From Elusimicrobiota bacterium (GTDB lineage: Bacteria > Elusimicrobiota > Elusimicrobia > Elusimicrobiales > Elusimicrobiaceae): 64,000 bases of DNA. The DNA lies in assembly GCA_023398295.1 (NCBI GenBank), contig JAEWSL010000013.1, forward strand, positions 1 to 64,000, given 5' to 3'. The notes under the pieces were generated by a model, which ran no database searches, was not told the DNA's origin, and saw nothing but the letters and a program-made list of their open reading frames with translations. Shown in pieces: positions 53,099 through 60,529 of this stretch. A program made the translations under genes and the position numbers. Numbering within the stretch: position 1 is the first letter of the stretch; each line of letters opens with the position of its first letter.

Positions 53099-53614
53099 AT
53101 GGAAACTTTAGAAGCTATATTCTTAAGAAGGAGCGTCAGGAAATATATTGCAGACAAGCCCGTGGAACAAGATAAAATAAAAACAATCCTGCGCGCGGCC
53201 ATGTCCGCCCCCACGGCCCGCAACATTCAAGACTGGGAGTTTTTTGTAGTTGACACTTTAGAAGGCAAAAAGAAAATTATGCAGGCTCACCCTTATGCCT
53301 CAATGCTAAACACTGCACCCTGCGCAATAATAGTATGCGCGAATAAAAAACGTTCAGAAAACTGCGAAGGTTATTTTGAGCAGTCCTGCGCCGCGGCATT
53401 ACAAAATATCCTGCTTGCCGCAACCGATTTAGGATTGGGAAGCGTATGGCTGGGAGTATACCCCAGAAAGGAAGTCCGCGATGCTTTGCATAAAATTTTT
53501 GCCATGCCCGCCGATATCATACCCGTAGGCATAGCAGTCTTAGGCTACGCCGATGAAACAAAACCTAAAGAAGACCGCTACGACATAAAAAAAGTGCATT
53601 TTAACGTCTCCTGA
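53099..53614 (+). CDS. Nitroreductase-family FMN protein
   Basis: This 171-residue flavoprotein begins at the ATG of 53099 (METLEAIFLRRSVRKYIADK), preceded by GGAGG; a longer in-frame start lies inside sdaA. FMN-binding signatures are RRSVRKY, the SAPTARNIQDWEF segment, and GLGSVWLGVYPR near the C-terminus. These small anaerobe enzymes reduce nitro groups, quinones or flavins with NAD(P)H; the physiological substrate is unknown. It is coupled with sdaA and followed by a strong terminator 31 bases after the stop. Confidence 0.9.
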   Translation: METLEAIFLRRSVRKYIADKPVEQDKIKTILRAAMSAPTARNIQDWEFFVVDTLEGKKKIMQAHPYASMLNTAPCAIIVCANKKRSENCEGYFEQSCAAALQNILLAATDLGLGSVWLGVYPRKEVRDALHKIFAMPADIIPVGIAVLGYADETKPKEDRYDIKKVHFNVS

Positions 53615-53644
53615 ATATTTCAAGGCAAAAAACCGTCTAGGTCT

Positions 53645-53675
53645 AAGGTCCTATTTGCAAATAGGACCTTTTTCT
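53645..53675 (+). terminator. Terminator after the nitroreductase gene
   Basis: A perfect 12-bp stem AAGGTCCTATTT/AAATAGGACCTT with a 2-base centre is followed by TTTCTC. It cleanly separates the sdaA operon from the structured region that follows. Confidence 0.88.
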
Positions 53676-53676
53676 C

Positions 53677-53705
53677 TTGCGCAGCTAAGCTTTAATCTAT
53701 ATCAT
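53677..53705 (+). promoter_or_regulatory. Possible promoter of the structured RNA unit
   Basis: The -10 TATCAT (53700-53705, 5 of 6) lies 17 bases after a weak -35 TTGCGC (53677-53682, 3 of 6). The predicted start near 53711 coincides with the first paired element of the RNA candidate. Confidence 0.4.
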
Positions 53706-53709
53706 AAAG

Positions 53710-53897
53710 GTGTACGGGCTCAAAAACATTTGATAGGGATTTCTCAGGGATTTTATCAGACACAAGGTTTCCGTACACGGACAGTCTGATAAAATTTCTG
53801 GCGGATAAAAAATGTAAACAACCCGTCAGCCACAAAATTTAAGCGGCGAAATACAAAGCCTAAGATTACTAATAACATCTCCGTATTTCGCCGTTTT
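53710..53897 (+). ncRNA. Candidate about 190-nt structured RNA with pseudoknot
   Basis: No coding frame fits this interval, but it is full of exact pairings. Stem A is a perfect 12-bp hairpin, ATTTTATCAGAC (53750-53761) with GTCTGATAAAAT (53784-53795). Its 22-base loop contains CCGTACAC (53771-53778), which is exactly complementary to GTGTACGG at 53710-53717, giving a loop-to-5'-end pseudoknot. Stem B is CTGGCGG (53798-53804) with CCGTCAG (53823-53829). The unit ends in an 11-bp hairpin followed by TTTT. A promoter-like sequence lies just upstream. It does not match tmRNA, 6S, RNase P or SRP RNA landmarks I know. It could be a small RNA or a leader of the next gene (ATG at 53963). Confidence 0.55.
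53844..53897 (+). terminator. Terminator-like hairpin ending the structured RNA
   Basis: An 11-bp stem, CGGCGAAATAC (53844-53854) with GTATTTCGCCG (53883-53893), encloses a 28-base loop and is followed by TTTTCC. The long loop and short T run make it a weaker terminator than others in the window, so some read-through into the next gene is possible. Confidence 0.5.
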
Positions 53898-53962
53898 CCT
53901 GCCTAAAAGCGGGTTGCGGGAATGAAGCAAAGAAATACTTATTTTGAATCAAGGAGAAGTAT

Positions 53963-55456
53963 ATGAAAAAAATTATCACAATACTTGCTTTAGCGGTTTT
54001 GAGCGCCCCTTTTGCTATGGCTCAAGATTCCGCTAAAACAAATAAGCCCTTCGGGACCAACGCTACTAATATCACGGGCACCGGCGGGTTTTCTGTAGAA
54101 ATGATGAACAAAATCAATAAAGATTTCCAAAAAAATGTTGCCGCTCTTCCTGAAAGCGGAGCCCAAATCTCCGGCACCAGCGGGCTTTCAGTGGAAATGA
54201 TGAATAAAATCAACAAAGACTTCCAAAATAAGAGGGAAGAGATTGCCAACAATATCGCTGCTATTCCTGAAAGCGGAACCCAAATATCCGGCACCGGCGG
54301 GTTTTCTGTAGAAATGATGAATAAAATCAACAAAGACTTCCAAAACAATCTTGCCGCTGTTCCTGAAAGTGGAGCCCAAATTACGGGTATGTTCGGCGGA
54401 TCTGTAGTAGATGCAAATAAAGGCTACAATTCCGTAAAACAGGCGGTAAAAAAAGTTATAGCAAAAAATGACGCTAATAATGCCAAAAAGACTAAAGGCG
54501 TTTCCAATGTTGATTATAACTATGCCACCGGATATGTCACCATCAGCGGCAATACAATCTATAATTCCGGCAATATCTATCCGAACATCAAGAAACTGCG
54601 TGAAGAAAATGATAACGCCAAAAAGATTGACAACCAATTAAACAAAGTTTTTGAGGAACACAAAAAAGCTAACGAAAAGGCCAAAGCTGAAGAAGTTGTG
54701 CTCCCCCTGATACTTAGAAACAACCCCGTGCAAATGATTACTATGGTTGTCAAAAAGAAAACAGTTTCCAAAATTGAAAAAAAGACCTTTGAATGCCCGG
54801 GCGTAGTTATCAGCCAGGACTGGGTTGTTGTTTCAAAATACTGCGGCGGAAAATTTATGCAGGAAACTGTTAAAAACGTAGCCAAAAAACCTACTTCTTT
54901 TGCTGAGTTTGCAGGCCAGACTTTTCAGCCTCAATCCAAAGAATATCATAAGGAAAACATAACCTACGATATTACTTATTATATTTCCCATGATCAGAAA
55001 CTTACCACCGTGAAGCTTCCTAATGACTCTTCCATGGGAGATTTTTATCCGCATGCAACCAAGCAAATAACGACCGCTTCAACGGTAAAAGCTAAAATCA
55101 GCAAAGAATTGGGCGATCTTGTTTTCATCAATTTCGGCAAAAATGCTTTTGCAAATGTTGATAAAGTAAACATCGTCTTGCATAATAAGGCTGGCAAGTT
55201 AACGCCCAACACTACGCTTATGATACATAATACCCCCTCGGATATTTCAAAAGCAAACGTTGAGGAATATAAAGACGCGGAAGATTTTGTTTTAAGCAAA
55301 TCCGCCGATGCAGGCGCAGCTATTATTACGAAAAGCAATTGCCTGGCAGGTTTTGTTACAAAAGGCAAGGTCGGCCATCATATTTCTATGTCTTTAGAAA
55401 ATACGATAAAGGATTTGCTTGGCAGCAATGACTTGGCTTACGTCTACCTGCCGTAA
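53963..55456 (+). CDS. Secreted repeat protein with catalytically dead trypsin-like domain
   Basis: This 497-residue protein has a signal peptide (LAVLSAPFAMAQ). The N-terminal region has three tandem 32-39-residue repeats containing GFSVEMMNKINKDFQ and AAIPESGAQISGT. A Lys/Asn-rich helical section (residues about 150-250) follows, then a C-terminal domain with a trypsin-like pattern. CPGVVISQDWVVVSKYC matches the region round the catalytic His, but His is Tyr293. GDLVFINF keeps the Asp. SADAGAAII replaces GDSGGP, with Ala450 for Ser. It is probably a binding or structural protein, not a protease. A strong AAGGAG ribosome site precedes the ATG. A candidate RNA lies upstream and a strong terminator downstream. 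Confidence 0.75.
   Translation: MKKIITILALAVLSAPFAMAQDSAKTNKPFGTNATNITGTGGFSVEMMNKINKDFQKNVAALPESGAQISGTSGLSVEMMNKINKDFQNKREEIANNIAAIPESGTQISGTGGFSVEMMNKINKDFQNNLAAVPESGAQITGMFGGSVVDANKGYNSVKQAVKKVIAKNDANNAKKTKGVSNVDYNYATGYVTISGNTIYNSGNIYPNIKKLREENDNAKKIDNQLNKVFEEHKKANEKAKAEEVVLPLILRNNPVQMITMVVKKKTVSKIEKKTFECPGVVISQDWVVVSKYCGGKFMQETVKNVAKKPTSFAEFAGQTFQPQSKEYHKENITYDITYYISHDQKLTTVKLPNDSSMGDFYPHATKQITTASTVKAKISKELGDLVFINFGKNAFANVDKVNIVLHNKAGKLTPNTTLMIHNTPSDISKANVEEYKDAEDFVLSKSADAGAAIITKSNCLAGFVTKGKVGHHISMSLENTIKDLLGSNDLAYVYLP
54077..54384 (+). repeat. Tandem coding repeats in the secreted protein
   Basis: Three in-frame copies start at 54077, 54173 and 54290 (spacing 96 and 117 bases), each opening GGCACC and encoding GT(G/S)G(F/L)SVEMMNKINKDFQ. 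A partial fourth begins near 54383. The second unit has a 21-base insertion. The high DNA identity of copies 1 and 3 points to recent expansion. Confidence 0.88.
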
Positions 55457-55464
55457 GGAGCTTT

Positions 55465-55546
55465 AAGAAAACGACTTATTTTAACGCTAAGACATCGGTA
55501 TAAACTTAAAAATAAGACATCAGGCAAGACAACAAAATTCGTCGTT
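55465..55546 (+). other. Structured region after the trypsin-like gene
   Basis: AACGAC and GTCGTT at the two ends can pair. Inside them CTTATTTTAA and TTAAAAATAAG form a long AT-rich stem with one bulged A. TAAGACATC occurs twice. It lies between the stop codon and the terminator, so it is probably a folded 3' untranslated region. Confidence 0.4.
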
Positions 55547-55551
55547 CCCTT

Positions 55552-55583
55552 AAACGCGGGGCTTTCGGGCCCCGCGTTTTTTT
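55552..55583 (+). terminator. Terminator after the trypsin-like gene
   Basis: An 11-bp stem AAACGCGGGGC/GCCCCGCGTTT has loop TTTCGG and is followed by a run of seven T in total. Very strong. Confidence 0.92.
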
Positions 55584-55680
55584 GCCTGCAAACGCAATAT
55601 TATCTAAACACCCGTTTGCATGCAAATAAACCGCGCGCATATTAAATATTTGCAAACACGATTCCCCCTCCGATTTTCTA

Positions 55681-55709
55681 TTGACAAGAGAAAACCTATT
55701 TTCTATACT
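55681..55709 (+). promoter_or_regulatory. Consensus promoter of the outer-membrane protein gene
   Basis: The perfect -35 TTGACA (55681-55686) and -10 TATACT (55704-55709) have a 17-base spacer. The predicted start near 55716 gives a leader of about 31 bases containing an AAGGAG ribosome site. High expression is expected. Confidence 0.85.
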
Positions 55710-55746
55710 AATCTTGTATTGAAGTCATCACAAAATAAGGAGAAAG

Positions 55747-56337
55747 ATGATGAGAAAAATAACAGTATTAGCAGCAATCGCAATGCTTGCCGCCCTTCCC
55801 GTTTTTGCGGAGAGCGCCTATGAAAAAGGCACTATCGTTGCAAATATAGGAGCCGGCGTCGGCATTCCGACTAACGAAATTGACGGGCCTGAAGGAACAA
55901 AAGAAACATGGGGTAAAGCAGGTTTTGCCGGAGAAGTGCAGGGGTTATATTTCTTTAATGAATATATAGCTGCCGGCGCTCATTTCGGTTATAACTGGTT
56001 CGGCAAAAAAGAAATGCTGAAAATTAAAGGTTATAACTTTATGCTTGACGGCAAATTCATAATCAACCCCGAAGATACCTATCGCGTTTATATCCCCGCA
56101 GGCATTGGTTTTGCCAAATACGAGGCCGACGCTGATGAAGGCGGCTCTGTTAAGAGCGACCTGCAGTTTGCTTACAGCGCAGGCCTGGGCGTGGAAACAA
56201 ACGTTACGCCAGAAATCATTGTGGGCTTTGAAGCCAAATACAACGGCACAAAGTTCAAAAACAATGACGACGGGATTGAAGCTGATGAAAACCTTCAGCA
56301 TGTTTCCGCGATGGTAAAAGTCGGCTACAAGTTCTAA
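55747..56337 (+). CDS. Outer-membrane beta-barrel protein
   Basis: This 196-residue protein has a signal peptide (AAIAMLAALPVFAES) followed by alternating hydrophobic/polar strands rich in Gly and aromatics (GTIVANIGAGVGIPTNE; AAGAHFGYNWFGKKE; FAYSAGLGVETNVTPEIIVGF). It ends in a barrel-closing strand VSAMVKVGYKF with terminal Phe, the signal for BAM-mediated insertion. It fits a small eight-stranded OmpA/OmpX-like porin family (OMP_b-brl). Acidic loops (EADADEGGSVKSD) face outward. Two adjacent ATGs (55747, 55750) follow the AAGGAG site; the second has the more usual spacing. It is monocistronic, with consensus promoter and terminator. Confidence 0.88.
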   Translation: MMRKITVLAAIAMLAALPVFAESAYEKGTIVANIGAGVGIPTNEIDGPEGTKETWGKAGFAGEVQGLYFFNEYIAAGAHFGYNWFGKKEMLKIKGYNFMLDGKFIINPEDTYRVYIPAGIGFAKYEADADEGGSVKSDLQFAYSAGLGVETNVTPEIIVGFEAKYNGTKFKNNDDGIEADENLQHVSAMVKVGYKF

Positions 56338-56351
56338 AAAATAAGCAACAT

Positions 56352-56390
56352 AAAAAGCCGCTTGGTTATAAAACCAAGCGGCTTTTTTAT
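56352..56390. terminator. Bidirectional terminator between the OMP gene and rplT
   Basis: A perfect 16-bp stem, AAAAAGCCGCTTGGTT with AACCAAGCGGCTTTTT, has a 4-base loop. A and T runs on both sides serve the convergent OMP and rplT genes. Confidence 0.93.
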
Positions 56391-56404
56391 TTTATAAATT
56401 CTAT

Positions 56405-56758
56405 TTATTTAATAGAAGTTTTTGCAATATCTACAAGCTGCTTGAAAGAAACCGGATCCTTAATTGCCATTTCGGACAGCATTTTCCTGTTAAGCGTTAT
56501 GTTCGCTTTGGTAAGCCCGCTGATAAAAGAAGAATAGTTTAAGCCTTCTTCTCTGACGGCGGCGTTAATCCTTATTATCCAAAGGGAGCGGTATGTTCCC
56601 TTTTTGTCTTTCCTGTCCGTATACGCGTGTACTAAAGATTTATCAACCTGCTGGGTAGCCATTCTCAGGCGGCGTGATTTATCCCCGTAGTAACCGCTGG
56701 CGCGTTTTAGAATTTTTTTCTTTCTTGCGTGTCTTGCAACGCTGAATTTTATTCTCAT
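56405..56758 (-). CDS. rplT: 50S ribosomal protein L20
   Basis: L20 is an early 23S rRNA assembly protein. The 117-residue protein has a basic, extended N-terminus (KFSVARHARKKKILKRASGY) and a helical globular C-terminus (LWIIRINAAVREEGLNYSSF; LNRKMLSEMAI). Length and sequence are standard. It is third in the infC-rpmI-rplT operon, 19 bases after rpmI, and is followed by a bidirectional terminator. Confidence 0.98.
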   Translation of the reverse strand: MRIKFSVARHARKKKILKRASGYYGDKSRRLRMATQQVDKSLVHAYTDRKDKKGTYRSLWIIRINAAVREEGLNYSSFISGLTKANITLNRKMLSEMAIKDPVSFKQLVDIAKTSIK

Positions 56759-56777
56759 TTTTTTCTACGCTCCGACT

Positions 56778-56981
56778 TTATTTCATCGGAAGGAATTTCT
56801 TAAGAAATTTACCTTCCGGCGAGTTCGCGGCAATGATGCCGTTTTCTCTTCTTTCTCTTTTTATGCTGGCCTTTTCAGGGGCGAGTAAGTGCCTCCTGCC
56901 GGCCTTCCTGTTTTTGTATTTACCGGTGGACGTAACTCTGAATCTTTTTTTTGCGCCGGTATGATTTTTAAGTTTTGGCAT
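56778..56981 (-). CDS. rpmI: 50S ribosomal protein L35
   Basis: This 67-residue, very basic large-subunit protein has the family pattern MPKLKNHTGAKKRFRVTSTG, then RRHLLAPEKASIKRE, and a C-terminal KKFLPMK. It lies between infC and rplT, 23 bases after infC, the universal bacterial order. Confidence 0.97.
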   Translation of the reverse strand: MPKLKNHTGAKKRFRVTSTGKYKNRKAGRRHLLAPEKASIKRERRENGIIAANSPEGKFLKKFLPMK

Positions 56982-57004
56982 TTTCTATCCTCTGTAATGC
57001 TATG

Positions 57005-57541
57005 TTAATTTTTAGGAACAAATGTTATGGCTATTCTGTTGCCTAAAGTCTGCATAGCGCCTTCAACATCGCCAAGCGGGGCGAGGCGTATTTTCATATC
57101 CTCTAGCATCGTTATGCCGATGTCTTTGTGCTGGTTTTCGCGGCCGTAGAACACAACGCACACGCGCACCATATCCTTCTTTTTAAGAAAGCCCTCAATT
57201 TGACGCACCTTGACTTCTAAATCGTGCGCCGCTATCCTTGATTTAAGCCTTATCTCTTTTAACGAAACCGCCTTTTGCTTCTTTTTGGCGTCTTTGTTTT
57301 TCTTTCCCTGTTCGTAAACGTATTTGGAGTAATCTAATACTTTACAGACAGGAGGCTCTGCCGTAGGCGAAATTTCCACCAAGTCAAGCTCTTTGTCTTT
57401 TGCTGCGCGCAGGGCCTCTTGCAAAGAAACAATGCCCAGCATTGTGCCGTCACTGTCTACTAACCTTACTTGAGATGCGCGTATGTGTTCGTTCTTTCTT
57501 AAAAGATCCTTACTGCTTTTTGTGTTGTTTAATTTTATCAT
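57005..57541 (-). CDS. infC: Translation initiation factor IF-3
   Basis: IF-3 binds the 30S subunit and checks initiator tRNA and start-codon pairing. The 178 residues comprise the N-terminal domain (RASQVRLVDSDGTMLGIVSL; LDLVEISPTAEPPVCKVLDY), a Lys-rich linker helix (YEQGKKNKDAKKKQK) and the C-terminal domain (EIRLKSRIAAHDLEVKVRQ). The start is ATG, not the rare AUU used in enterobacteria for autoregulation, so that feedback is not expected here. It is first in the operon with rpmI and rplT. Confidence 0.97.
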   Translation of the reverse strand: MIKLNNTKSSKDLLRKNEHIRASQVRLVDSDGTMLGIVSLQEALRAAKDKELDLVEISPTAEPPVCKVLDYSKYVYEQGKKNKDAKKKQKAVSLKEIRLKSRIAAHDLEVKVRQIEGFLKKKDMVRVCVVFYGRENQHKDIGITMLEDMKIRLAPLGDVEGAMQTLGNRIAITFVPKN

Positions 57542-57582
57542 TTAACCGTTAAACAAATAGTCCTTTTTTGAAGAACATATAT

Positions 57583-57591
57583 ATTATACCA
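57583..57591 (-). promoter_or_regulatory. Extended -10 promoter of infC
   Basis: TG-G-TATAAT on the minus strand (TATAAT at 57583-57588, preceded by TGG) is an extended -10 element about 42 bases before the infC ATG. No good -35 is seen, as is usual for this class. Confidence 0.55.
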
Positions 57592-57642
57592 TAAAAGAAT
57601 GCCGCCGTCCTTTAGGCAGCTTCCCTTTTTGCCGCCAGCGTC

Positions 57643-58137
57643 TTAGATATAAGCGACGAGGCAGGATCTGTTCCATACCTGATTATAAGTTTTGTTAAGA
57701 CAAAAAGCTTCGCATATTTTGTGGCTTAAAGAATCCCCGGCCCCGTTGCCCTCGCAGGTTATGGCCCCCTTTCTTGTCCCGCCGTAGTCGTAGAGAGAAA
57801 CATAGAAATTATATTTATCTTCCCCCGCGGGAGTAAACTTAAACATTACCGCCACCTGATTAATCGCATTTTTAAGATTACAGGCGTAATTAGCCTTGTC
57901 ATCGGAAGGACAGCGGGGAAAAGTTTCGTCCAAACTATCCCAGCTTGAAGCATACCCGCCGACAGCTAAATAATATTGCTGCTGCGCGCGGTAAATATCA
58001 GTTGCAAGCTGCATTCTTTCCGCCGCGCGTGTTTTTTCTATTGCGAAACGATATTTTGGCACCATTATTGCCGCCAAAACCCCTATTATTAAAACAACAG
58101 CCAGCATTTCAACCAACGTAAACGCTTTGTTCTTCAT
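57643..58137 (-). CDS. Type IV pilin-like protein (pseudopilin)
   Basis: This 164-residue protein has a class-III signal, a short basic leader (MKNKA) followed by FTLVEMLAVVLIIGVLAAIM, with the helper Glu at mature position 5. The residue before the cleavage point is Ala, not the usual Gly; prepilin peptidases sometimes accept this. The hydrophobic N-terminal helix continues into an amphipathic helix (RAAERMQLATDIYRAQQQYY). A beta-rich head follows, with six cysteines (FPRCPSDDKANYAC; ITCEG; KICEAFC; RSCL) suggesting disulphides. It lies 73 bases after the giant pilin gene on the same strand with a terminator between. Confidence 0.9.
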   Translation of the reverse strand: MKNKAFTLVEMLAVVLIIGVLAAIMVPKYRFAIEKTRAAERMQLATDIYRAQQQYYLAVGGYASSWDSLDETFPRCPSDDKANYACNLKNAINQVAVMFKFTPAGEDKYNFYVSLYDYGGTRKGAITCEGNGAGDSLSHKICEAFCLNKTYNQVWNRSCLVAYI

Positions 58138-58161
58138 TGCTTATTTTCCCCTTTTTATGAC

Positions 58162-58191
58162 AACAAAAGGCGCTCTTAAGCGCCTTTTGTT
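58162..58191 (-). terminator. Terminator after the giant pilin-like gene
   Basis: A perfect 13-bp stem AACAAAAGGCGCT/AGCGCCTTTTGTT has a 4-base loop, beginning 20 bases after the minus-strand stop. The T run is interrupted by G, so partial read-through to the second pilin gene is plausible. Confidence 0.75.
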
Positions 58192-58210
58192 ATTCTAATA
58201 AAACAACAAA

Positions 58211-60466
58211 TTACTGATACGCGCAATTGCATGTGGCTTGTACAGATCCCAAATAGCAATACGGGTCTTCATCGGCGCAGACAGAAACGTTTGCGCTTTG
58301 ATTTTTTACCACTCCGTCTGTAACGGTGCAATTCTTTTTAATATCTTTGCTATCCAAAAGGCTTGTAACCATACTGTCGGACTTTTGAGAAATAATCTCA
58401 AGGCCGTTGCAATCATCGGGATATAAAAGGCTGGTGGGATCCGTACGTTCGCGACACGCCCCAACACCTAAATCTTGCCACGTCACAGTGGAAACGCCAA
58501 AATTACACTTTAAGACAGGCTCCGTTTCACCCCAATAAAGCCATTCTCCCGCGGAGGCTAAAACGCAAGAACATTTGGTGCATTTTACAAGGCTATTTGC
58601 TCCGGAGCCCGAGCCGCCTACTATAGCACAATTTTTACCTTTATAGTCATTGCATCCGCCGCCGCTTGCATCGCCGCTAAAAGGACAATCTTCCATTACC
58701 GTGCTGCTTTTATAATTTTCACAAGCCTCGGCTGTTATTTGCTCCTGAGTGCAATCCCACTCGTATCTGTCTTGCTGCATCTCTTTTTGATAAGTAATAC
58801 TCCCGTCGCAGGCGCAAGTTCCCGAAAAAGTATGGGCAACGCAGTAAGTGCCAGAGGCAGGATACGGAATCGGATAGTTTTGATCATCAAGGACACATCC
58901 GATAAGAGACATATTGCCCAAAGAAGTTTGTCCCGTATAAGATTCGCATACACTCCGTAAATTAGAAAGCCAACTCCCGTCTTCATAATTACTGATACTA
59001 ATCATTTTCGCTTCATAATTTTCCGACCCTTTAGTAGAACAATATTGTCCATTCCCTTGGAACCTTTCGCATATGTCTGTTAAAACTTCTTTTGTTTCGC
59101 TGCCGCTGAGATTATAGGCATGCTCGCAGTTATCTCCGCAGTATCCGGGGCGGCAGACGCATTTCTTTTCCCATTTGGTCAGGCTCGGGCAAGAGCCTTC
59201 TTCAGCTTTTACGCAAATATCTTTTATCTCGCCGTAAACGCAGGCCACGGTAGTTTCTACCGAACCTACGGAGCCCTCGGCGCACTCGTTTTCTATCGTC
59301 ACACATTCCCCTTCGGAATTCTTGCATTGCCCTTCCGGACAGGTGATAGAAACGCACTTATTTAGAGCTTCGTCAAACTCGTACTCCTGCGCGCAGCCGC
59401 AGCATTTCCCTTTAGCATCGGGGGTTTCAAGTTTAACTTCATGAGCGCCGCTGCAATAAGCGTCCTGACATTTATTTTTACAACAGCCGCCGTCTTGCTC
59501 TTTATAATTATTGGTGTTTCTTATCATAGGATCAACACACATATCGGTTGTGCATTTTGTCCCGCATTTTTCCACGCCGGCGGCATCGGCATAAAGCGTT
59601 TTGGAAGCGTCTTTACATTTGCATTGGCCGGTAGCCCAGACCTCCGTCCAGCCGGAATTTGTGCAAACTCCGTTAAAAATACTTTCCCTCTCCCCGTCCC
59701 CGCTTGCACAGTCTTCCGCCGGTTTTGTGGGCTTGGGAGTGGAGGTTTCCGTCTGCCCATCCTGTATCCAGCTGCCTCCGGTACAGGTATATTTCTGCGT
59801 TTTACAAACGCAATTATCCCCTATCTGGGAACAAATGGGATTGTCGGCCGGCTTAGGATCAGCGCAGTCGCCATTACCGCCGTTACAATTGTTGGTAAGA
59901 TATGTGCAATTTGTATAATCAAGCGGACAGCCTTCCGCGTTTACGGAGGGTTTATCGGCACAATTACAGACGGCATTTATTTCCTGAACATTGCCTACCC
60001 CGAAGATATCCCCGAAAGAACTGCATACGGAACCCGTGCAGCCTATTTCAGGCCTGTCGTATGCGCTTGCCACTTGAAAAAAGACGCCGGCCCTGTCGTA
60101 AGTTACTACGGCGCAATTTTGATCAGTCCCTTGATTAAGCGTCATTGTGAAACCTTTGCCTATTTTTCTGTAATTGCCTTCCGTATTATAAAATTCAAAG
60201 TCGCCGGTTGTGCTGCCTTCCGGTTTTAGCTGTTTATTTGTAAAGTGCATACCGTCGGGGATTAAGGTAAAGTAATCTCCGTTTTTGGCCTGGTACTGAC
60301 TTTGGCGGGTTTTAAGCATTTCTAAAAGATTTACGGCTTCCACCACTTTGCTCTTGGCTACGCTTTTTGTGTAAAGAGGATATGCTATAGCGGCCAAAAC
60401 GCATAAAATAAGAACCACCACCATCATTTCCATTAAAGTAAAGCCTTTATGTCCTTTGCGTTTCAT
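58211..60466 (-). CDS. Giant Cys-rich type IV pilin-like protein
   Basis: This 751-residue protein begins with a perfect prepilin signal (MKRKGHKG, then FTLMEMMVVVLILCVLAAIA; Gly before the cut, Glu5) and a pilin amphipathic helix (VVEAVNLLEMLKTRQSQYQ). Its head is several times normal pilin size. About 63 cysteines were counted by eye, most of them from residue 115 onward, in EGF/knottin-like clusters such as CVCKTQKYTC, GGCCKNKC, GKCCGC and CVCRPGYCGDNC. It may be a minor or tip pilin with an adhesive, disulphide-rich ectodomain; export would need oxidative folding. A near-consensus promoter, a leader hairpin and a GGGAGG ribosome site precede it. No pilus assembly ATPase is in the window. 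Confidence 0.88.
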   Translation of the reverse strand: MKRKGHKGFTLMEMMVVVLILCVLAAIAYPLYTKSVAKSKVVEAVNLLEMLKTRQSQYQAKNGDYFTLIPDGMHFTNKQLKPEGSTTGDFEFYNTEGNYRKIGKGFTMTLNQGTDQNCAVVTYDRAGVFFQVASAYDRPEIGCTGSVCSSFGDIFGVGNVQEINAVCNCADKPSVNAEGCPLDYTNCTYLTNNCNGGNGDCADPKPADNPICSQIGDNCVCKTQKYTCTGGSWIQDGQTETSTPKPTKPAEDCASGDGERESIFNGVCTNSGWTEVWATGQCKCKDASKTLYADAAGVEKCGTKCTTDMCVDPMIRNTNNYKEQDGGCCKNKCQDAYCSGAHEVKLETPDAKGKCCGCAQEYEFDEALNKCVSITCPEGQCKNSEGECVTIENECAEGSVGSVETTVACVYGEIKDICVKAEEGSCPSLTKWEKKCVCRPGYCGDNCEHAYNLSGSETKEVLTDICERFQGNGQYCSTKGSENYEAKMISISNYEDGSWLSNLRSVCESYTGQTSLGNMSLIGCVLDDQNYPIPYPASGTYCVAHTFSGTCACDGSITYQKEMQQDRYEWDCTQEQITAEACENYKSSTVMEDCPFSGDASGGGCNDYKGKNCAIVGGSGSGANSLVKCTKCSCVLASAGEWLYWGETEPVLKCNFGVSTVTWQDLGVGACRERTDPTSLLYPDDCNGLEIISQKSDSMVTSLLDSKDIKKNCTVTDGVVKNQSANVSVCADEDPYCYLGSVQATCNCAYQ

Positions 60467-60529
60467 AAACGCCTCCCGAAGATATAAAAATTTCCAACCG
60501 TCTTATCTATTAAATAATAAAAGAATACC

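Noticed and set aside
53710..53897. Known RNA classes (tmRNA, 6S, RNase P, SRP RNA) for the structured region
   Set aside because: The ends do not pair as in 6S or tmRNA, there is no tRNA-like end, and RNase P or SRP core motifs are not visible; kept as an unclassified candidate.
54022..54348. Minus-strand open frame over the repeat region of the secreted protein
   Set aside because: Its internal repetition simply mirrors the coding repeats on the plus strand and it has no start signals.
59441..60229. Open frame of 262 codons on the plus strand opposite the giant pilin-like gene
   Set aside because: It is antisense to a protein with a clear prepilin leader and regular Cys modules, has no ribosome site or recognisable domain, and its composition is explained by the opposite strand.
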